NCBI RefSeq assembly: GCF_005239225.2
Contig: NC_133300.1
Location: 4,369,875-4,433,874, forward strand
Reading direction: 5' to 3'
Length of the DNA stretch: 64,000 nucleotides
From: Populus alba
Taxonomy: Eukaryota; Streptophyta; Magnoliopsida; Malpighiales; Salicaceae
The notes below the pieces were generated by a model, which saw only the letters and a program-made list of their open reading frames with translations, was not told the DNA's origin and made no database searches. The position numbers were made by a program, and so were the translations under genes. This document shows, piece after piece, positions 57,598 through 64,000 of this stretch. Positions within the stretch are counted from its first letter, which is position 1. Every line of letters begins with the position of its first letter.

Positions 57598-59166
57598 CCA
57601 TTTTTAATGCCCGTTTAACGTGAAGAGTAGTCTGGTGGGTGTAAATGTGGAGGAGATCTTCACAGCAAAGATCTCGAGTGTCTTCAGATGCAAATCCGAC
57701 ACAGGATTTTCACATGCAAACCCATGCTCTTCAAAATTCATGGGAGACTTAGATCTTGGAAGGGCAGGCTGTTGTCTATGGTTTGGAGAGCTGTTTTAAT
57801 CAAAAGTGTGCTCATTGTCATCCCACTTTACTACATGTCCATGTTTTGCATCCCAAAGACAGTAGCTCAAAAGATTACAGCAATGTAGTCTCGATTCATA
57901 TAGGATGGGGGCATTGACAAAAGAAAAATCCATAAGTTCGCTTGGAAAATAGTGGCGAAAGAAAAAGACAGGGGAGAGCTCGGTATCGGGTCTGTCTTGG
58001 CAAAAACTAAAGCTTGGATTTGGAAACTGGGTTGTAATGACACGACTAGCTGGACTGATTTTATTAGGGGAAAATGCAGACCAAGCTTCAACAATGGGCT
58101 ACCTTACTCCATAAACTCTCAGGATCAGGATAACACCCTGATGAGAGATGGCTGCAAACTTCAAATGAGAAAGGGTAACCATGTAAATTTTTGGAAAGAC
58201 ACTTGGCTGACTGGTTTCTGTTTAGCTGACTCTTATCCCTCACGTTTCGGCTCTCTTTTTGAATTGGATAAGACCCCTTAGAGCTAGAGAGAATATGAAT
58301 CTTCATGGGCTAATGTTTGATCTCAATATAGTAGGAATTCATCTAACGAAAAAAGATAAACTAATTTGGGAATAGGGGAAGGAAGCTGAGTATATTGTAA
58401 ACTCCTATATGCTTTTCTTTGACAGGACGAGGTTTGCTAGAACTAAACCATGTGCTACAGACACTTGGAAATCAATTTGTCCTCTAAAAACAAAAATGAC
58501 ATTATGGCTGGCTCTAAATGAAGGCCTCTGCATTGGAGTTTTCCTCATCAGGAGACATTTTTTGAGTCATCAATATGACTATTTCCTTTTTTGTGAACAA
58601 CATTCTAAAACTATCTCCCATATTATCATACATTGCCCTGTGGTTTGGAAATTTTGAAATAAAATTGCAGCTTAGAGAGGCTTGAACTGGGTAATGCTTT
58701 ACGCCCTAGATGACCTTTAATGTTAATGGCGAGGCCTTCTGCAAGATAATCACTACAAGTTTGAAAGATCTATTTGGGGTGGTTTTCTGTTTAGCATTGT
58801 TTGGACTCTTTAGAGTACTAGTAACAATTTGGTGTTCGAGGAAAAGCAACCTATCGAGGAGGATGCCATATGGCATTTGTTCTATTTTGTTGTAAGATAG
58901 ATCAGAAATCTAAATGTTTTATTTTGTTAAATAATTACTGACCTATATAGAAACTATGAATGCATCTCGTCTTAGTCTGTTAAGTTTTGATTCTACTTGG
59001 ATTTTGTGGTTGATGTTCTAGTAGTAGGATTGAGTTTTTCTTTTATTTTCATGTTCTTAGTCTTTGGCTTTGGCTACAATCTAAGTAGCTAAAGCCCTGT
59101 TTCTTTGTTCATGTTTCCTTTTATTTATATATTCTTGATTTCATAAAATAAAATAAAATAAAAAAT
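57598..59166 (+). mobile_element. 5'-truncated LINE with a 12-bp target-site duplication
   Basis: The end of a LINE reverse transcriptase ORF is visible: SWKGRLLSMVWRAVLIKSVL (57755), KEKDRGELGIGSVLAKTKAW (57955), zinc-binding region WKSICPLKTKMTLWLALNEG (58465) and CEQHSKTISHIIIHC (58597), broken by several stops. The 3' end is an (AAAAT)n tail at 59142-59166. The 12-bp phrase tatcttgttcta is present directly before (57586-57597) and after (59167-59178), marking the true boundaries. This family differs from the LINE at 49-51 kb, whose tail is plain poly-A. Confidence 0.9.
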
Positions 59167-59178
59167 TATCTTGTTCTA

Positions 59179-59859
59179 GAAAAATAATAATAATAATAAT
59201 TGTGTTATGTTTACAGATGTTTGAAACAACTAAATACTGTTAATGTATTTTTAAGATATAAAATGATTATTGACGACAACAAGATATATACTAATTACAA
59301 TATTTTAACATTATGTTCTATACATGTTAAACGATTCATAATTTATTAACCTTAAGTTTTTTTATTAGATTTATTCTTAAGTTCAAAAAAGAAAAAATAA
59401 AATAAAATAACAACACACACACACACATATAAAGAAATTCTTGATATAATCAATAATATGGGCAAAAATGGTTTTAAATTAAGATACGAAAATATTAGTA
59501 TCTTTGGTATGTTTGTAATTTTATTTTAAAAAAAAAATTGGTAGTATCATTAAATCCAATCTAGCAGTTCGATCATAAAATCTATTAACTTGACTCTTTA
59601 CCTAGCTCGAGTTTCAAATTAAACCATGCGGGAGCTGATTCAAAGTAAATCATTCAATTTAATAGGTCCAAATACAACTTGAATGACCGGTAAAAACATG
59701 ATATAGCTTTTAAAAAAAACTTTAAAACGATAATTTTTTATATTGAAACAATGACAGATTGGATCGACATCAGTTATCCTGTAATCTGGGTCATGGACTT
59801 CAATGTGTTTAATAACTTTATTGTTTTTGTAAATTACTTTTATTTCATTTTATTATAAA
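59179..59859. other. AT-rich spacer, (AC)n run at 59411-59428
   Basis: No gene or element boundary recognised. Confidence 0.5.
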
Positions 59860-61680
59860 TATCGCACGTCAGAAAATCCGTGTGGCATCGAGCTTGACGA
59901 CTTTTTTGTTTCTCATTTGCTTTGATTCGTTGGGAGTTGCCACCTAATATTTAATTAAGGGCTACTAGGAAACCCGGGTATATTGGTCTTGTCAGAGATT
60001 CACAGGTAATGAACTGATTGTGGTTATGGAAGGTATTAACACTCCTAATGCACCCTACCTGAGGTAAGCTGCTTCGTAAACTTGATGTGATTTTAAAAAT
60101 AAAATTTTAGCCCAATTCTAAGGCTTTGATAAATTAGTTATTAATTTCCAGAATATATGTAGAAACATGTTCTTATATTTTTTTTTATGGAAAATACAAC
60201 ATGATTTTTATTTGTCCTTTAGATATTTGTGCATATAAACTAAAACATTAAATTTATTTTTTTTTGTCCTTTTGATTCAATAACATACATAAAAAAAATA
60301 CAAGCACACACAAACATCTTTTTTTTTTTTTTTCTCTTTCTTTTCTTTTCTTTCCTTTTCTTTTCTTTTTCTTTAACATCCACATTTACACAAAGTACAA
60401 ATTATAAAAAAAACTCAAAATTACACAAATATTACATTAAACAATTTGAAAATTACAAAATAATCCAAAAAATGGTAGAAAAGGCCTTCTGCACTCGCAG
60501 GAACAGTGGCGGCTTGTGGATTCAAGCGCAGCCGTGAAAAGCAGCCGACCGAAAATGGCCTTTTCTCCTCTTCCCTTCTGCACCGCCGGCGACGCCGTGA
60601 CCTGCAAAACAACAAAAAATGCAACAACACAGTCGATTCTCCTCTTCTTAGATCTGTTTGGATCTGCTTCTCTCTCCTTCTTCCTCGGGTAGCGGATCTG
60701 CTGTGGAGTGTTGCGTGGCTCACCGGTGACTCATGTGGTCGGTTACCTGCTGGATCGGGTAGATCCCTAACCCTTCTTTCTTCTTTGGCTAGCGATGAGG
60801 AGGCAGGGGACTAAGCAGGGTGAAGAGACCGCCTTAAGCTTCAGCTCCTTTCTGCTCTCTTTCTCCTATGGTCGGCGTTGAGGCAGGCAGAGGACTTCTG
60901 ACGGTGGAGAGGGACAATGGGATCTGGTGAGGAGGGAGGACCGACCAATGTAGAGAAGGGAAAATGGGGACTCTGCTGAGGCGTGGACACCGCTGGTTTG
61001 CCTAAAGGTTGGGCGGCTGGAGTGGTTGAGGAGGAGGGGGTGGTGGTTTCGGGTCATTCTGGTGAGAGAGAAGGAAAGGTTTTGGATGATGGGGGTTGTC
61101 TTGGCTGAGAGGGAGAGGCTCCTGATGAGGGAAGAAGATGGTTGGGTCTGTCTGGTGAGGGTGGGGAAGATCGGTGGTCGGCTGGTTGAGGGAGAAGAAA
61201 AGGTAAAGTTAGAAGGGGGGGTTGGCGGCTCCCTTTCAATGAGGGAGACGAAAAGCTAAGCTTTTAGGGTTTCTTCTTTTTTTGTGTTGCCTCTCTCAAA
61301 TTGCAAAATTGTCCCCCCTTAGTTTTTGAGTTTTGGACCTATATTTATAGGTAAAATGTTACACGGGCCTCAAAATTAATCCCTCAACTTTTTCTTTTTT
61401 TTGTAAATTTTGATTTTTGTAAATTTTTTGTATTTTTTGAAAATGAGCAATGTCAATGTCAACTCAATGAGGAAAATTAATGATTTAAAAAATAACGCGT
61501 GAAAAGTCGAACGCGTTCGAAAATCTTTTGAAAATTAAAATTTTTTTTAGACGACGTTGAAAATGCTAAAAACGATGCAAATTATTAAAAACATACTTTT
61601 TTGGATTTTTGTTGTTTTTCGTTATTTTTGAATTTTCCGAAAATTTTATCAAAAAAGTGGGTCAAAATTGGGTAACAACA
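59860..61680 (-). mobile_element. 3' LTR (1,821 bp) of a large gypsy-type element, minus orientation
   Basis: On the minus strand it starts TGTTGTTACCC, the same start as the solo LTR at 45978-48091. It ends GTGCGATA, where TA has replaced CA's complement at the outer edge (TATCGCAC on plus). A minus TATA-like CCTATAAATATAGG lies near 61340-61353. The 3' block 59970-60080 matches the other gypsy-type LTRs. No matching duplication flanks the LTR itself, and a purine-rich tract abuts its start, so it appears to be the 3' LTR of an element whose internal part lies to the right. Confidence 0.78.
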
Positions 61681-61696
61681 AATGCCCTCTCTTTAC
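61681..61696 (-). other. Polypurine tract
   Basis: The minus strand reads GTAAAGAGAGGGCATT up to the LTR start at 61680. A purine run right before the 3' LTR is the plus-strand priming site of LTR retroelements. Confidence 0.65.
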
Positions 61697-61788
61697 AATG
61701 CTTACGAAGCAAAACTCCTCAATATTTTGCATAGTAAGCTTTGTAAAGAAAACAAAAGGAAAATGATTTCATTATCTTGGGTGACCTA

Positions 61789-62215
61789 CCCACACACTCA
61801 TACTTACACTAGTCCCCACACACTCACACTGGTCTATTTTCATGGGCGACCTGCCCACACATACTCAAAGTGGTCCATTTTCAGGGGCGACGGGCCCACA
61901 CACTCACATTGGTCTATTTTCACAGGCGACCTGCCCTCACGTACTCAAAGTGGTCTATTTTCAAAGGCGACCGACCCACACACTCACACTGGTCTATTTT
62001 CACAGGCGACCTGCCCACACATACTCAAAGTGGTCTATTTTCAGGGGCGACCTGCCCACACACTCACACTGGTCTATTTTCACAGGCAACCTGCCCACAC
62101 ATACTCATAATGGTCTATTTTCAGGGGCGACTGGCCCACACACTCACACTGGTCTATTTTCAGGGGCAACCTGCCCACACACTCACACTGGTCTATTTTC
62201 ATAGACGACCTTCCC
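61789..62215. repeat. Tandem array 1: alternating units of about 39 and 41 bp
   Basis: Units share 'actggtctattttcacaggc' with alternating ends (cacacactcacac versus cacatactcaaag), giving an 80-bp higher-order unit repeated about five times. It lies upstream of the polypurine tract, in the element's 3' non-coding region. Open frames in it are by-products of the repetition. Confidence 0.93.
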
Positions 62216-62221
62216 TTTTGA

Positions 62222-63636
62222 TTGGGTTTACCTGAGATCCTATCTGGCGATCTAACAAAAATAAAAATTGGTGTGTAGCTCGGTCAACTTGAAATCCCAT
62301 CTAGTGATTCCCTTTAACCAAAGCTAAATTCTGCGTGGTTAAGCTAAATTGAAATCCCTTCGCCGATCCCCTTTAACCAGAACCAAAATCATGTGTATGG
62401 TTAAACTAAACTGAGATCCCTTCGCCGATCCCCTTTAACTAGAACCAAAATCTGCGTGGATAGGCTGAACTGAGATCCCTTCGCCGATCCCTTTTAACCA
62501 AAACAAAAATCCTGTGTGGTTAGGATAAACTGAGATGCCTTTCGCCAATCTCTTTTAACCAGAACCAAAATCCTGTGCGGTTAGGATAAACTGAGATTCC
62601 TTTCGCCAATCCCCTTTAACCAAAACCAAAATCCTATGCGGTTAGGATAAACTGAGATCCCTTCGCCAATCTCCTTTAACCAGAACCAAAATCTGTATGG
62701 TTCAGATAAACGAAGATCCCTTCACCGATCCCCTTTAACCAAAACCATAATCCTTTACAGTTAGGCTAAACTGAGATCCCTTCGTCGATCCCCTTTAACC
62801 ATAACCAAAGTCTTTTCATGGCTAGGCTAAACTGAGATCCCTTCATCGATCCGCTTTAACCAGAGCCAAAATCCTGTGTGGTTAGGATAAACTGAGATCC
62901 CTTCGCCGATCCCTTTTAACCAGAACCATAATCCTTTGTAGTTAGGCTAAATTGAGATCCCTTTGCCGATCCCCTTTAACCATAACCAAAGTCTCTTCGT
63001 GGCTAGGCTAAACTGAGATCCCTTTGTCGATCCCCTTTAAACAGAGCCAAAATCCTTTACAGTTAGGCTAAACTAAGATCCCTTCGCCGATCCCCTTTAA
63101 CCATAACCAAAATCTCTTCATGGCTAAGCTAAACTGAGGTCCCTTCGCCGATCTCCTTTAACCAAAGCTAAAATCTTTGTGGTTGGGCTGAACTGAGATC
63201 CCTTCGCCGATCTCCTTCAACCGGAACCAAAATTTATGTGGTTGGGCTCAACTGAGATCCCTTCGCTGATCCCCTTTAACTAGAACCAAAATCCTTTGCA
63301 ATTAGGCTAAACTGAGATCCCTTTTAACCATAACCAAAGTCTTTTCGTGGCTAGGCTAAACTGAGATCCCTTCGCCAATCCCCTTTTACCAGAGCCAAAA
63401 TCTTTGTGGTTAGGCTGAACTAAGATCCCTTCGCCAATCCCCTTCAACTGGAACCAAAATCTCTTCATGGCTAGGCTAAACTGAGATCCCTTCGCCCATC
63501 CCCTTTAACCAGAGCCAAAATATTTGTGTAGCTAGGTCAACCTAGAATTCCATTTGGCGACTCCCTTCAACCAAAACTAAAATCTTCATGTTGTGGTTAA
63601 CCTGAGATTCCTTCCGGTAATCTCCTTTAACCAAAA
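62222..63636. repeat. Tandem array 2: about 23 units of roughly 60 bp
   Basis: The unit core is 'gagatcccttcgccgatccc' followed by 'ctttaaccagaaccaaaatc' and 'gtggttaggctaaact'. Copies vary by substitutions and by 1-3 bp indels; one unit near 63310 has lost about 20 bp. No continuous reading frame. Arrays of this sort near the 3' LTR are known in Tat/Ogre-lineage gypsy elements. Confidence 0.95.
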
Positions 63637-64000
63637 AATATGTTCCTTCTTCAAGATCATAGGGTTTAAATTGAAGACTCTTCTTCATCGATCTTCTTAT
63701 TTCTTTGAGATTTCCTTAATGTTAGGGTTTATCTCATCTTCCTCTCGTTCCAAGGTCAAAACCATGATTCTTCATTGTTCTTCAAATCAATAATTCTTTC
63801 TTCGTCCCCAATCTTGCTGGACTACATTGAGGATTTTTCCTGCGACAAACCAAAAATATATGCAATGCTTCAACATTAGATGACATGCATGCATCCTTAC
63901 CTGATTTGAAATATAGGTCCCCCCTCTTCAATGTTCCATCCTCACCGAGTGCCTTTGTTTGTTATTCAAAGCTTTCTTTATTCTTTCAATGCACTGGCTT
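63637..64000. other. Internal or flanking DNA beyond the arrays, nothing recognised
   Basis: CT-rich sequence with no recognisable domain. It may be the 3' non-coding part of the gypsy-type element, which would extend past the right edge. Confidence 0.4.

Noticed and set aside
60421..61259. R-rich frames on both strands in GC-richer DNA
   Set aside because: They fall in the R/U5 part of the 59860-61680 LTR; no recognisable protein.
61682..62235. Three histidine/threonine-rich open frames of 120-142 codons
   Set aside because: They follow the tandem array in three different frames and begin wherever a methionine codon occurs; taken as repeat by-products, though noted as a curiosity.
62222..63636. 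CRISPR-like regular spacing of a repeated phrase
   Set aside because: The whole 60-bp unit is repeated with no unique spacers, and the context is a plant nuclear retroelement; it is a minisatellite.

Overview
This is a nuclear segment of a plant genome, very probably a woody eudicot of the Salicaceae (poplar or willow). The genus is an inference. It rests on AT-rich intergenic DNA, intron-rich genes, a divergent NAC gene, and several copies of a short non-autonomous element whose ends resemble a repeat I know as common in Populus. Only two genes look intact. Most of the rest is retrotransposon DNA, and the window is a good example of nested insertion.

Layout: 1-2043 is the 5' end of a broken Ty1/copia element on the minus strand, running off the left edge. 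4093-8360 holds a decayed EFR3/SEMI-ROLLED LEAF 2-like gene. 10340-18070 is a complete ATAD2/BRAT1-type gene (AAA+ ATPase plus bromodomain, 1,209 residues, ten coding exons, a 5'-leader intron and a small upstream ORF). 19216-21790 looks like a very old LTR. 22618-29820 is an inverted, 5'-truncated copy of the last part of the ATAD2-type gene, split by a 4.06-kb copia element (24331-28392) with a clean target duplication. 34355-35517 is a short three-exon NAC gene on the minus strand. 35680-37900 resembles a decayed CACTA element.

The right half is almost all mobile DNA. A decayed copia element (38145-45353) has a 2.2-kb solo LTR nested in its own 3' LTR (43037-45232, duplication tatct). A second solo LTR follows in the opposite direction (45978-48091, duplication atcag). 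Next come a 5'-truncated LINE (49343-50945, minus), a SINE-like unit (51155-51325), a nearly full copia element (51879-56700, minus, duplication ataat), a second truncated LINE with a 12-bp duplication (57598-59166, plus), and the 3' LTR of a large element whose 3' non-coding region carries two tandem-repeat arrays (59860 to the right edge).

The observation most worth following is the inverted duplication. The homologue I match to the parent gene is an Arabidopsis anti-silencing factor (BRAT1), from memory. The inverted copy could pair with the parent transcript, and the 3' LTR of the inserted copia element points so that read-through would make RNA antisense to the parent's exons 6 and 5. 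Whether any such RNA is made cannot be told from sequence alone.
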